Source: Heliobacterium chlorum (lineage in GTDB: Bacteria; Bacillota; Desulfitobacteriia; Heliobacteriales; Heliobacteriaceae). Taken from it: a DNA stretch of 64,000 nucleotides. Below the pieces are notes generated by a model. The model saw nothing but the letters and a program-made list of their open reading frames with translations. It ran no database searches and was not told the DNA's origin. Position 1 is the first letter of the stretch, and every line of letters begins with the position of its first letter. Position numbers and translations under genes: made by a program. The stretch spans positions 62,001 to 126,000 of the forward strand of contig NZ_JACVHF010000004.1 of assembly GCF_014502795.1 (NCBI RefSeq), written 5' to 3'. Positions 34,574 through 42,764 of the stretch are shown in pieces.

Positions 34574-35641
34574 ATGGGTTTTTTTAATAAACTCTTTGGC
34601 GGCGCCAGTGCCAAACCGGCACAGGCGGAATCGGAACGAAAGTCGGCAGCGCCCGGTTCCCTTCTGGGGAAGATTAAGGCGGACGAACAGCGATGGAATG
34701 TGACGAGCTTGACCAATGCCGACCCCCATTATGAATTGGGAGATATCGTGATCGTCCATTCGGACCGGGATTTTTATGTGGACTTCCCGGAAAACTTGAA
34801 ACCGGCTGTGTTGGCGAAGAACCCCAACTTTATCTTTCATCATGACAAGTCTTTTGACGGTTTTCATTATTACTCTGACATCCCCATGCGTTCGGGTATT
34901 TATGACTTGGTGGAACGGATTGACAAACACCGGGTACTCGCGGCGCAGGAATGGTTGGCAGAATCGAATGGAGAGTACATAAACCGCCGCCGCTGGGGTG
35001 TGCTGCACATCAATCCGTACGGGACGACGGGCAGAGCCGGTCACAACGCACTGGAACTGCAGATGTATGAGACGGACGAGTTTACCCACCGCGTGTTCCG
35101 GTCGATCTTCCGGGAACTGCAAGCGGGCGATCCCGATATGCTGAAGATGAAGACGGCTACTGAAGTAAACCGCTATAACGCCTTCTTGACGGACATCAAG
35201 GTGCATACATGGGTTACCGTTTCATCGGCCCAAGGGGAACAGCTTGTTTTCGGTCAACGAGGCAAATTGGACGTAACCCTCTGTGACGAGTTGTCTGATG
35301 CGGACCGGATCGAAGGGACGCTGAAATTCAGCTTTGCCAACTGGCTCACTCGCTGCCTTGCGAAAGAACTGGTCATCAACCAGGACGCGCTAGCCGGGCT
35401 GGAAGGGAATATCAAAGGCTATGACTTGTTCCTGGACAAGTCGGACTACACCATCGGCTTGACGGCAGGTATCAGCCTGGACCAAGGCCGGGCGTCCGTC
35501 GTTCAGCCACTCGCCTCGCAAGGAAGGGTCGTTCCTTGCACCAAGCCGGAACTGGGACGGATGATGCAACAAGGGATGACGGCGACCGGCGAATACGCCT
35601 TACAGGCACTGGCGGCCCGAAATGGGATAGATTTACGGTAA
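34574..35641 (+). CDS. Hypothetical soluble protein of 355 residues
   Basis: The N-terminus begins MGFFNKLFGG, a form typical of small cytoplasmic proteins that contact the membrane through an amphipathic helix. A mixed alpha/beta body without Cys clusters or recognised motifs follows. I do not recognise a family. GAGG lies ahead of the ATG, and the promoter at 34521-34549 fits it. It is followed by a bidirectional terminator facing the desaturase remnant. Confidence 0.75.
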   Translation: MGFFNKLFGGASAKPAQAESERKSAAPGSLLGKIKADEQRWNVTSLTNADPHYELGDIVIVHSDRDFYVDFPENLKPAVLAKNPNFIFHHDKSFDGFHYYSDIPMRSGIYDLVERIDKHRVLAAQEWLAESNGEYINRRRWGVLHINPYGTTGRAGHNALELQMYETDEFTHRVFRSIFRELQAGDPDMLKMKTATEVNRYNAFLTDIKVHTWVTVSSAQGEQLVFGQRGKLDVTLCDELSDADRIEGTLKFSFANWLTRCLAKELVINQDALAGLEGNIKGYDLFLDKSDYTIGLTAGISLDQGRASVVQPLASQGRVVPCTKPELGRMMQQGMTATGEYALQALAARNGIDLR

Positions 35642-35647
35642 TCGATA

Positions 35648-35680
35648 AAAAAGGAGATGCCTACAAGGCATCTCCTTTTT
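35648..35680. terminator. Bidirectional terminator
   Basis: AAAAAGGAGATGCC (35648-35661) pairs perfectly with GGCATCTCCTTTTT (35667-35680) around a five-base loop. Confidence 0.92.
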
Positions 35681-35681
35681 A

Positions 35682-36091
35682 TTACCCCGCCATCTCTGGA
35701 TTCGGCCAAGAGATCGTACCGGAGTGATGGTCTTTGAGGATGAGGTCGGCCGCTAATTTACCGCAGGTGAGGACGACGGGAACCCCTCCGCCGGGATGCA
35801 CGCAGGCCCCGACGAAGTAGAGGTTCTTCACATTTTCCGATGAGATATGGGGACGGAAATAGCCTGATTGCAGCAGTGTCGGCGCCAAGCCGAAAGCAGC
35901 CCCTTGATAGAGATTAAAGCGTTCTTGGAATGTATAGGGCGTGTAGATGCGTTCAAATTCGATATGTTGGCGAAGATCGGTCAGCCCGGCCTTTTCTAAT
36001 TTCTCCATCACTTTTTCACGGAACTGAGGCAAAGCGGTTTTCCAGTCGATATCGCTGGTGAGGCTTAGCTTACAAATACGCTTTCAGGCAT
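35682..36091 (-). pseudogene. Remnant (C-terminal part) of a carotenoid/phytoene desaturase
   Basis: About the last 115 residues of an FAD-dependent desaturase of the CrtI/CrtN type remain: YQGAAFGLAPTLLQSGYF, then NLYFVGACVHPGGGVP and VVLTCGKLAADLI. The flavin-binding N-terminus and more than three quarters of a normal ~490-residue chain are missing. Just upstream the frame changes: one frame reads MPESVFVS from 36091 then stops, and the other continues with LTSDIDWKTALPQFRE. So there is a frameshift as well as a truncation. VHPGGGVP is typical of CrtN-like enzymes. The stump lies after the terminator of the ferredoxin gene and is probably not expressed. Confidence 0.8.
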
Positions 36092-36103
36092 AAACCAAAA
36101 AAG

Positions 36104-36150
36104 GAAAAAGAAAAAGCCGAGAAGGCACCAGTATGGTTGCTTCATCGGCT
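36104..36150 (-). terminator. Terminator after the [2Fe-2S] ferredoxin gene
   Basis: On the minus strand AGCCGATGAAG pairs with CTTCTCGGCT (one bulge) and is followed by TTTTTCTTTTTCC. Confidence 0.75.
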
Positions 36151-36189
36151 CTGTTATTCCCGTAGGATGGTTATAGGCAGTATTCTTTT

Positions 36190-36471
36190 TTAGCGAACCC
36201 GTACTTTCACCGGGCCGAGGATGGCGGCCTTGCAGGCTAACCGGACACCGTCATCAATGCGGTCAAAAAGCTCGTCCACTTCATCGATGTCAGGCTCACT
36301 CAAGTTCTCTTCGCCTTCTAACACGGTGACTTGGCAAACGCCGCAGCGGCCGTCTTTACAACTGTATTCGATATCAACGCCGTTTTTCAGGCCTGCTTCC
36401 AGGAGAGTGGTTCCTTCGGCAGCTTGCACAGAAATTTCTCCATCGTGGGTTACGAACGTAACAGGGATCAT
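36190..36471 (-). CDS. Plant-type [2Fe-2S] ferredoxin
   Basis: A 93-residue ferredoxin with ligands in SCKDGRCGVC and a fourth Cys in RLACKAAI; the spacing C-x5-C-x2-C-x(n)-C is typical of the plant/adrenodoxin fold. An electron carrier for a monooxygenase, desaturase or similar redox partner. GGAGGTG stands nine bases before the ATG. The neighbouring desaturase remnant may once have been a partner, but that is speculation. Confidence 0.9.
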   Translation of the reverse strand: MIPVTFVTHDGEISVQAAEGTTLLEAGLKNGVDIEYSCKDGRCGVCQVTVLEGEENLSEPDIDEVDELFDRIDDGVRLACKAAILGPVKVRVR

Positions 36472-36719
36472 TCGTCAAATCACCTCCGACGGATAGTATT
36501 CCATTTCCGGCTCTAGTTTCCTTTTGAGCTCCAATAAAAGTTTGCAACAATGTCCCATAAGCGGAGTTGCGAAGCGGGATAGACACGACCTAGAAGTGCA
36601 GGTCATAACATATAGAATAGACTATCAATTAGTCTTTTTTCAGGGTTAGGGGGATGTTTACACTTGGGGGGCTCTCGGCGTAAATGCGAGGTGAGGGGGA
36701 CGAAAGGAGGACGTAAAGG

Positions 36720-36881
36720 ATGATCGTGCTGTCTCTGTGCACAAGCGGCTGCTGCCCGACGGTGGAAATCGTCGAGGGGATGGTCGTGATCCAAGATGAC
36801 CATGGCGGAAAAGTGTCACTGACCCGGGAGCAGGTGAAAATCTTAGTCGACCGCTTCCCGCAGATTGAGGGGATGTTCTAA
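36720..36881 (+). CDS. Small protein of 53 residues, unknown function
   Basis: The ATG at 36720 comes nine bases after GGAGG, and the frame ends in TAATG that overlaps the start of the next gene. The product has a CTSGCCPTVEI segment with three Cys near the N-terminus, followed by a KVSLTREQVKIL helix. It is too short for usual gene finders, but the ribosome site and coupling to the next gene make it likely to be real. The family is not recognised. Confidence 0.65.
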   Translation: MIVLSLCTSGCCPTVEIVEGMVVIQDDHGGKVSLTREQVKILVDRFPQIEGMF

Positions 36882-37186
36882 TGCTGGTCGATCTGCTCTT
36901 TGCTTTGGCCGTCCGTTTCTTTGTATTTGATTTTATCTTATTTAAGTCAATCCGGGAGCGCCTGAAAAGCCTGCATTATTTCTTTAAAAAGCTGCTCAGT
37001 TGCCCTTTTTGTCAAGGTTTTTGGTGTGGTCTTTTTGTGTACCTTTGGAACCACTATCCCTTGTATTCCTTCGCAGAGTTTATTCAGTTTGGCTTTATCG
37101 TCGCCTTTTGCGCCTTTACCTGGAGTGTAGTCATGCATCCCTTGATCGAGTACTTCGAAAAGGATCGGGACATACACTTGACCTAG
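36881..37186 (+). CDS. Small membrane protein with SCPFCQGFWCG motif
   Basis: A 101-residue membrane protein with two to three hydrophobic segments and a CPFCQGFWCG loop, which recalls the DUF1360-type spore-related membrane proteins (CPYCLGFW). The start overlaps the stop of the 53-residue gene by one base. The function is unknown; a role in sporulation is only suggested by the motif. A terminator follows at 37211. Confidence 0.65.
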   Translation: MLVDLLFALAVRFFVFDFILFKSIRERLKSLHYFFKKLLSCPFCQGFWCGLFVYLWNHYPLYSFAEFIQFGFIVAFCAFTWSVVMHPLIEYFEKDRDIHLT

Positions 37187-37210
37187 AGGCAACAGGGCAT
37201 CCTGATCGAG

Positions 37211-37241
37211 AACCGGGAGAAGCGTTCTTCCCGGTTTTTTT
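37211..37241 (+). terminator. Terminator after the small membrane-protein gene
   Basis: AACCGGGAGAA pairs with TTCTTCCCGGTT (one bulge) and runs into seven T. Confidence 0.85.
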
Positions 37242-37271
37242 GTGTATCGGAAGTTCGTCGATAGGAATCTT

Positions 37272-37300
37272 TTGCTTGTGATCGCAAAAGGGGCTATATT
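37272..37300 (+). promoter_or_regulatory. Sigma-A-type promoter of the hexokinase gene
   Basis: TTGCTT (37272-37277) and TATATT (37295-37300) are 17 bases apart. The leader to ATG 37365 is about 58 bases. Confidence 0.65.
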
Positions 37301-37364
37301 ACACTGGATTTGGGATTATATTGAAATATCGGGCTTTGCAAGATCGAAATGGGAGGACCCGCCG

Positions 37365-38705
37365 ATGGAACGATGGAAACCGGTGCTGCAACGATTGGAA
37401 GAGCAATTCTGGATTTCGCCCGAGATGATGCAAGCGGTCGCGCAAAAATTTCAAAATGCCATCCGAGCGGGTCTAACCGGCCAAAGGAGTTCGCTGAAAA
37501 TGCTTCCCTCCTACCTGGCGAGACCGACAGGACAGGAGCAGGGGCTCTTTTTGGCCCTCGACTTTGGCGGGACGAATGTTCGAGTGTCCCAAGTGGAACT
37601 GGGAGGAAGAGGACGAATCCGAGTCTTACGGCGCGTCGCTAAAGCCATTAAAGGGCCGAAGGGCGATTATGACTATACGCGAGAACAGGTGACGGCGGAA
37701 GAGCTCTTCGACTTTTTAGCCTCCTTGATCGCAGAAGCCATCGACGGGTACACCGGAGAGGCGATTCGATTGGGCCATACCTTTTCCTTTCCGAGCCGCC
37801 AGAAAGACATCGGTCATGCGGAACTGATTCACTGGGCGAAAGAGTTTCGCACCAGCGGTGTGGAAGGACAAGATGTGGGGAAACTCCTCACCGAGGCCCT
37901 GGCTCGCAGGGGCCTCGGCGGACGAGTCGAGCCGGTAGCGATTATCAATGACACGGTAGGAACGTTATTAACGGCGGCCTACGGAGACAAAGATGCCGAT
38001 ATAGGTTCGATTCTCGGCACCGGCCATAACACATGTTATATGGAAACAAACCCTATTTCCGGTCTGGGGCCGATGATCATCAACATGGAATCAGGGAATT
38101 TTGATCGGTTGCCATTCACCGCTTATGACGAGGCTTTAGATTCGTACAGTCACAAGCCGGGGGAACAGCGGCTCGAAAAGATGGTGAGCGGTCATTATGT
38201 GGGTGAACTGGTGCGCCGTATGATCCTTGACCTGATGGAAAAGGAAGGCTGGCTGAGTTTTCAGGAACAAGGGATTTTTGCTCGCGCTTTCGCCATTCGC
38301 GCAGAGGATTTATCTCTCTGGCTGTCAGACCGGAGCTCAAATCTGGAAGAGATTGAGCGTTGGCTGCACTTTCGAGCCGCAGTCAGACCATCGAAGTTCG
38401 GTGAACGCTATACGCTTCGCTCTTTGGCCGAGATGGTGGTTCGGCGTTCGGCCCGACTCGTCGCGGCAACCTATCTCGCTGTGCTGAATCATCGGGATCC
38501 AGAGGGTAAGTCAAGTCATACCATCGCTGTAGACGGTTCGCTCTACGAGAAAATGCCTGGTTACGGGGAGGCCTTACAGGAAGCCTTAGCCGAAGCGCAG
38601 GGGAGTCACCCAGTTGAAGTAAAAATGCGCCTAACGAAGGCGGGGTCGGAAGTGGGTGCGGCCATCGCGGCGGCAGTCGTATCGTCTCGGCGAAGGCTAC
38701 TGTGA
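37365..38705 (+). CDS. Eukaryotic-type hexokinase
   Basis: A 446-residue hexokinase of the hexokinase_1/2 family, not the ROK or bacterial glucokinase type. Phosphate-1 motif: ALDFGGTNVRV. Sugar-binding: HTFSFPSRQ. Then NDTVGTLL with the catalytic Asp, phosphate-2-like GTGHNTCYME, and adenosine-side DGSLYEKMPGY. It phosphorylates glucose and other hexoses at C6. The start is ATG 37365, eight bases after GGGAGG; the frame opens at 37242 before its own promoter. It stands alone between terminators. Confidence 0.92.
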   Translation: MERWKPVLQRLEEQFWISPEMMQAVAQKFQNAIRAGLTGQRSSLKMLPSYLARPTGQEQGLFLALDFGGTNVRVSQVELGGRGRIRVLRRVAKAIKGPKGDYDYTREQVTAEELFDFLASLIAEAIDGYTGEAIRLGHTFSFPSRQKDIGHAELIHWAKEFRTSGVEGQDVGKLLTEALARRGLGGRVEPVAIINDTVGTLLTAAYGDKDADIGSILGTGHNTCYMETNPISGLGPMIINMESGNFDRLPFTAYDEALDSYSHKPGEQRLEKMVSGHYVGELVRRMILDLMEKEGWLSFQEQGIFARAFAIRAEDLSLWLSDRSSNLEEIERWLHFRAAVRPSKFGERYTLRSLAEMVVRRSARLVAATYLAVLNHRDPEGKSSHTIAVDGSLYEKMPGYGEALQEALAEAQGSHPVEVKMRLTKAGSEVGAAIAAAVVSSRRRLL

Positions 38706-38713
38706 AAAAGAGA

Positions 38714-38745
38714 AAATCTCCCGTCTAGATAGGCGGGAGATTTAT
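38714..38745 (+). terminator. Terminator after the hexokinase gene
   Basis: AAATCTCCCG (38714-38723) pairs with CGGGAGATTT (38734-38743). The T-run is short. Confidence 0.75.
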
Positions 38746-38769
38746 CAATAAATAAACAAAAGTGATACA

Positions 38770-38799
38770 TTGCATTTAAATTCAGAATACCATTACAAT
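38770..38799 (+). promoter_or_regulatory. Promoter of the response-regulator gene
   Basis: TTGCAT (38770-38775) and TACAAT (38794-38799) are separated by 18 bases. The start codon follows 49 bases later. Confidence 0.65.
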
Positions 38800-38847
38800 A
38801 GAGTTGCAGTTTTTCAGGAAAGTGCTTGATAGGAAGAGGGAGTAGGC

Positions 38848-39531
38848 ATGCAACAGACGATTTTGCTCGTCGATGACAACGCCACTTTCCGAGCTAGTAT
38901 CCGGCAAGTTTTGACTTCCAGCGGATATGAACTGCTGGAAGCAGCCGAAGGCAACGAAATGATGGCCAAATTGGATAATCTTCTTCCCAAAAAACCAAAT
39001 CTGATTTTGATGGATTACATACTGCCCGGATTGGATGGCTTTCAGTTGACGAGACAGTTGAAAGCTGACGATATGTATAAATCAGTTCCTATCGTCATCG
39101 TTACCGGACGGGCGACTCGTCAGGTTATCGAGAACGCCTTAGCCCTCGGTGTATCTGATCTGATCGCGAAACCGATCAACCCCGATACGATGCTGACCAA
39201 AATCCAACGAGCCCTTGCCCAAGACCGCAGAACGAAGCTGGTGAGCCACAGTTTTTCCGTCATTATGCTCATGTTTAGTTTCGTCGCCGGGGAAGACCGC
39301 GTCATCGACGAATCCAACGAATATGAGCGGGTGATGGAACTGATCAAAGGGGCCGTTCGTACGGACGATACGGTGGTCAATGTGTCCCAACAAGCGGTGG
39401 TGATCATTCTGCCAGCCACTCAACGGGACGGAGCTGAGGTGGTCTTACGCCGGCTCGATGACCGTTTAAATTCACGATACAAAAAAGGAGAGCAACTCTC
39501 CTGGTTTTATACCTGTCATTCCTTCCCCTAA
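38848..39531 (+). CDS. Response regulator with receiver domain and GGDEF-like remnant
   Basis: The N-terminal receiver domain has TILLVDDN, the phospho-Asp in LILMDYILPG and the Lys in LIAKPIN. The C-terminal ~100 residues have the size and pattern of a shortened GGDEF-type fold (RTDDTVVNVSQQAVVIILP) but lack the GGDEF signature, so it should not make cyclic di-GMP. The output is unknown. Only about 227 residues in all. The gene has its own promoter and ends six bases before the convergent coiled-coil gene. Confidence 0.85.
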   Translation: MQQTILLVDDNATFRASIRQVLTSSGYELLEAAEGNEMMAKLDNLLPKKPNLILMDYILPGLDGFQLTRQLKADDMYKSVPIVIVTGRATRQVIENALALGVSDLIAKPINPDTMLTKIQRALAQDRRTKLVSHSFSVIMLMFSFVAGEDRVIDESNEYERVMELIKGAVRTDDTVVNVSQQAVVIILPATQRDGAEVVLRRLDDRLNSRYKKGEQLSWFYTCHSFP

Positions 39532-39537
39532 AAGGGA

Positions 39538-39780
39538 TTAGTTGAATTTTCCGTTCGGTGAAGTGAGCCGTTCGGAAAAAGCCTTAAACTCCTGAGTCAG
39601 ACCGTTGCTTTCGATGAAGGCCAGAAAAAGGTTGTTCATCGATATAGCTTCATCGAGGCGTTGGACAAGTTCCCGCGTTCGTTTCTGCAGATCATCGGTC
39701 CGTTTCTCGACTTCCTGCATACGCCGATGGAGTTCTCCGCTCTGCACTTCGAGTTCCTGAGTCCGTTCCTCAAGTGACAT
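39538..39780 (-). CDS. Small coiled-coil protein
   Basis: About 80 residues, almost wholly helical, with a heptad-like EERTQELEVQ / KRTDDLQKRT pattern. The start is ATG 39780, with GGCGGG ahead of it; the frame opens at 39810. No family is recognised. A perfect 17-bp palindrome lies upstream at 39847-39863 in the likely promoter region. Confidence 0.6.
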   Translation of the reverse strand: MSLEERTQELEVQSGELHRRMQEVEKRTDDLQKRTRELVQRLDEAISMNNLFLAFIESNGLTQEFKAFSERLTSPNGKFN

Positions 39781-39846
39781 ACGTTTCCCGCCTTTCATTA
39801 CGCGACACAAATTCTGACGGCGAAAAGGTTTGTATATTCTTTATAG

Positions 39847-39863
39847 TAACATTGTAAATGTTA
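39847..39863. promoter_or_regulatory. Palindromic operator-like site
   Basis: TAACATT-GTA-AATGTTA is a perfect palindrome of 7-bp arms. On the minus strand it lies just before TATAAA, so it may be an operator for the coiled-coil gene. Confidence 0.45.
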
Positions 39864-39901
39864 TCGAAATGCTTGTCGATAATCCTTTGGTGGTTTTATC
39901 C

Positions 39902-39942
39902 ATAAAAAGAGCCGCCCATTCTCAAGATAATAAGCGGCTCTG
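39902..39942 (-). terminator. Terminator after the lytic transglycosylase gene
   Basis: On the minus strand AGAGCCGC pairs with GCGGCTCT and runs into TTTTTATGG. It starts 12 bases past the stop codon. Confidence 0.85.
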
Positions 39943-39953
39943 AGCGTATATAT

Positions 39954-40616
39954 TTATGCGAAGGCCGATTGGGCCTCTTGCTGATACCGTAACACCCGGG
40001 GAACATAGGCTTGCGTTTCGGAAAAAGGCGGGATTCCTCCATACTTGGAGACGTTACCGGGACCAGCATTGTAGGCGGCAAGGGCCAATTTCACATTGCC
40101 CCCGAACTGATCCAGCATTTGTCGCAGGTAACGGACACCGCCGTCGATATTCTGGGCCGGGTCAAAGGCATCGGTAACACCGAGCGAACGAGCTGTGCCG
40201 GGCATGAGTTGCATGAGCCCTGCGGCACCGGTCGGCGATACATCGCGCGGATTGAAGCTGGATTCGGCTTTAATCACACCCCAGACCAGTGTGGGGTCTA
40301 CATTATATTTTTGGGCGGTCTTGCGAATCAAATCGCTGTATTGACCGGCAGGAATGTTTTTCTGTGCGGTGTAGGCTTTACCGGCTTGTTGGGAATTGAC
40401 AGTCGCCGTGGACGATGTAGTCACCATGTTCCTGTTCAACAGCAGATCCGAGGCCGTGGCGACGTTCAGCCGGTTCGGGTTCGCAGGCGAATAGTTTCCC
40501 AGGGCTTGGGCTTTAATCGTGGCCTGCAAGGTTGCGGCAAAATCAGCGAAGGAATCCCCTTTGGGACACTGAGCTTGCACCTGCTGGCGAATCGCTTCAA
40601 TTCCCGAAACAACCAT
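39954..40616 (-). CDS. Soluble lytic transglycosylase (SLT domain)
   Basis: A 220-residue protein with a C-terminal SLT/lysozyme-like domain: catalytic Glu in [10 protein letters not shown], then [13 protein letters not shown] and [11 protein letters not shown]. It cleaves the MurNAc-GlcNAc bond of peptidoglycan. There is no signal peptide, so it may be exported by another route or act in spore or flagellar assembly. The start is ATG 40616, after AGGAGGTGG; the frame opens at 40637. The N-terminal ~100 residues are a Gln/Ala-rich spacer. Confidence 0.9.
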   Translation of the reverse strand: MVVSGIEAIRQQVQAQCPKGDSFADFAATLQATIKAQALGNYSPANPNRLNVATASDLLLNRNMVTTSSTATVNSQQAGKAYTAQKNIPAGQYSDLIRKTAQKYNVDPTLVWGVIKAESSFNPRDVSPTGAAGLMQLMPGTARSLGVTDAFDPAQNIDGGVRYLRQMLDQFGGNVKLALAAYNAGPGNVSKYGGIPPFSETQAYVPRVLRYQQEAQSAFA

Positions 40617-40764
40617 GTCATCCACCTCCTGTTTCACTATACCCCGATTGGGATGAGCCTGTAAAGGGTAGAAACTGAGGAAAAATGCAAAAATATGTAA
40701 AAGTGGCGTTCGTCCTCACAGCGGCGGCACATAGGGCATTCTTACATGGGCTGATTCATGATTT

Positions 40765-40835
40765 ATCCCGCTTGGACGGGCGCCGGATCCCCTTGGGGTG
40801 CATAGAATGCAGTCCGGCGGTTTCAGGAGCGGGAT
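40765..40835 (+). ncRNA. Candidate structured RNA upstream of gin
   Basis: Nested pairing in an otherwise gene-free stretch: outer stem ATCCCGC/GCGGGAT (40765-40771, 40829-40835), inner stem CGCCGGA/TCCGGCG (40781-40787, 40813-40819), and inside it two small hairpins CCCC/GGGG (40789-40798) and TGCA/TGCA (40799-40811). This would fold as a three-way junction on a long stem. It matches no RNA family I know. It could be folded from either strand. Confidence 0.35.
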
Positions 40836-40879
40836 CCAATGTCCATACTAGGAAATAGGCATTATTATGAGGTGATCCG

Positions 40880-41113
40880 ATGAATTTAGGAAAAGTATTG
40901 CCCGTATGTTCCGCATGCCGGTGTACACCCCCCGAAGGGCTCGCCGGGGGAATTTGGTTCAAAGGTCTTTTTCTCTGTGAGGACTGCTTGAATAATCTCT
41001 CCGAATGGCAGGAGAATGAACGGCCTTATCTCCTGTTGAAAGAAAGTTTGGCAGGGTTATGGCGTCACCATCCCGCTTGGCGGCACCATTTGGCGTACGG
41101 CAGCAAATCATGA
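40880..41113 (+). CDS. csfB: Gin/CsfB-like anti-sigma-G zinc-binding protein
   Basis: A 77-residue protein with the Gin pattern CSAC (C10, C13) and CEDC, spaced like the zinc ribbon of Gin, which inhibits sigma-G during sporulation. Identity is low, but the position before yaaO-tmk-yaaR-holB is exactly that of csfB in Bacillus. GAGGTG precedes the ATG. The C-terminal helix after the Cys pairs matches in length. A sporulation-forespore role is inferred from motif plus synteny. Confidence 0.75.
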   Translation: MNLGKVLPVCSACRCTPPEGLAGGIWFKGLFLCEDCLNNLSEWQENERPYLLLKESLAGLWRHHPAWRHHLAYGSKS

Positions 41114-41213
41114 TAAAATAACAATTATAAACAAATTGACGAATGGGCAAAGGCCTTCGACCATCGCCAGCGCTTTTGTCTAATGAAAATATGAATGTAA
41201 CGGAGGTCCTACG

Positions 41214-42665
41214 GTGACAGAACAACCCTTATGGGAGGCCTTGCTCGCGTACCGCCGTGAGGGAGTCAAGGGGTTTCATATGCCCGGTCATGGGCAAGGG
41301 CGGGCCTTCCAAGGACTTGGTCTGACGCCGGACCTGGATGTAACGGAAATTCCCGGACTCGATGACCTCCACGCTCCCGAGGAAGCTATTGCTGAGGCCC
41401 AAGCCGCTGCTGCTCGGGCCTTTGGTGCTCAGGCCACTTTTTTTTTGGTTCAAGGGGCGACGGTGGGGATCCATGCTCTCTGCATGTCCGGATTGAAACC
41501 CGGCGATGAGATCGTTCTTCCCCGTCACTGTCACCGGTCTCTCTTCGGCGCTCTTGTGCTCAGCGGTGCTGTACCCCGCTACATCCCGGCAGTTTGCGAA
41601 GCAGAGACAGGGCTACCTTTAGCTTCCGATCCCTCTAGGCTGGAAGAAAGCGCCATCGGCGCCAAGGCGTTGTTTATGCTTCGGCCGAGCTATTTCGGGA
41701 CGGCGGAGGATTTGGCGCCTTGGCTCGATTGTTCCCATCGGGTAGGGATCCCGCTGTGGGTCGATGAGGCTCATGGCGCCGCCTATCCCTTCAGCGACCG
41801 GTTGCCGGAATCGGCGCTGAAACTAGGAGCTCATGCGGTCGTTCATGGAAGTCATAAAACACTGCCTGTTCTCACTCAGGCGGCCATGCTCCATATCGGC
41901 TCGGGGGAATTTTCGCCTCCCAGCTTTGCGGTGGACAAGGTCCGCCGAGCCCTCTCGGTGCTGCAAACGACAAGCCCCTCCTATCTGCTGCTGGCTTCTC
42001 TCGATCTGGCCCGGAGCCGCATGGAAGAGGAGGGCCAGGGGCTGTGGGAGCACACTGCCGAACGAGCCCAGCTTTTACGAAAAGAACTGAATCGCCTCAA
42101 AGGAATTTCCTGTTGGGGTGAAGAAATTAAGGCCTATCCCGGTGTCACCGACTGGGATCCGACGCGTCTACTCGTGGTCATCCGGGATTGGCCGATGACC
42201 GGGTATGAACTGCGCCGGCAACTGAGAGAAAAGTATGGCATTGAAGCCGAACTGGCCGGTTCGGCCCATATCCTGTTTCTCATCTCTCCCTTTGACGATG
42301 ACGATGCCGATACCGTGCTGCTGGCGGCCTTCCGCCATCTCGCCGGATCCGTAGAGCGGCGTCAGCCCGGGAGCATTAGAGATGGAAGTCTATTTAAAGA
42401 CAGCTACCGGCAGTGGCCCCAGATGGTGCTGACACCGAGGGAAGCATTTTTCGCCTCCCATCGCGTCGTTTCGCTGTCCGAGGCCCGTGACCAGATTGCG
42501 GCAGAATTTATCTGTCCCTATCCCCCCGGGATTCCCCTCGTCGCGCCCGGTGAGAAAATAACGCCGGAAATGGTGGAACTGATCGGAGAACTCCAACAAG
42601 CCGGAGTGCACTGGCAAGGGTCGGCGGACCCCAAGCTGACCTTGATCACCGTGATCGATAAATAA
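41214..42665 (+). CDS. YaaO-type Orn/Lys/Arg decarboxylase-family PLP enzyme
   Basis: A 483-residue fold-type I PLP enzyme of the Orn/Lys/Arg decarboxylase family. The Schiff-base lysine is in VVHGSHKTLPVLTQ, and the cofactor Asp-His pair is in WVDEAHGAAY. The N-terminal motif GFHMPGHGQG is typical. The start is GTG 41214, six bases after GGAGGT. The place between csfB and tmk matches yaaO of Bacillus. The substrate is not certain; arginine, lysine or ornithine are possible. Confidence 0.9.
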   Translation: MTEQPLWEALLAYRREGVKGFHMPGHGQGRAFQGLGLTPDLDVTEIPGLDDLHAPEEAIAEAQAAAARAFGAQATFFLVQGATVGIHALCMSGLKPGDEIVLPRHCHRSLFGALVLSGAVPRYIPAVCEAETGLPLASDPSRLEESAIGAKALFMLRPSYFGTAEDLAPWLDCSHRVGIPLWVDEAHGAAYPFSDRLPESALKLGAHAVVHGSHKTLPVLTQAAMLHIGSGEFSPPSFAVDKVRRALSVLQTTSPSYLLLASLDLARSRMEEEGQGLWEHTAERAQLLRKELNRLKGISCWGEEIKAYPGVTDWDPTRLLVVIRDWPMTGYELRRQLREKYGIEAELAGSAHILFLISPFDDDDADTVLLAAFRHLAGSVERRQPGSIRDGSLFKDSYRQWPQMVLTPREAFFASHRVVSLSEARDQIAAEFICPYPPGIPLVAPGEKITPEMVELIGELQQAGVHWQGSADPKLTLITVIDK

Positions 42666-42764
42666 ACGTTCCGATTCAGCTTGTGGCCTATTGAGTATTC
42701 AGGCATTTTGGCCGATGATATAGTAATGAGCGTAACTATGCAAAGGGTAAGGCGAGGTGCCATC

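Noticed and set aside
36619-36640. Terminator AGACTA/TAGTCT followed by TTTTTT
   Set aside because: Only a six-pair AT-rich stem, and no plus-strand gene ends before it; left out as unsupported.
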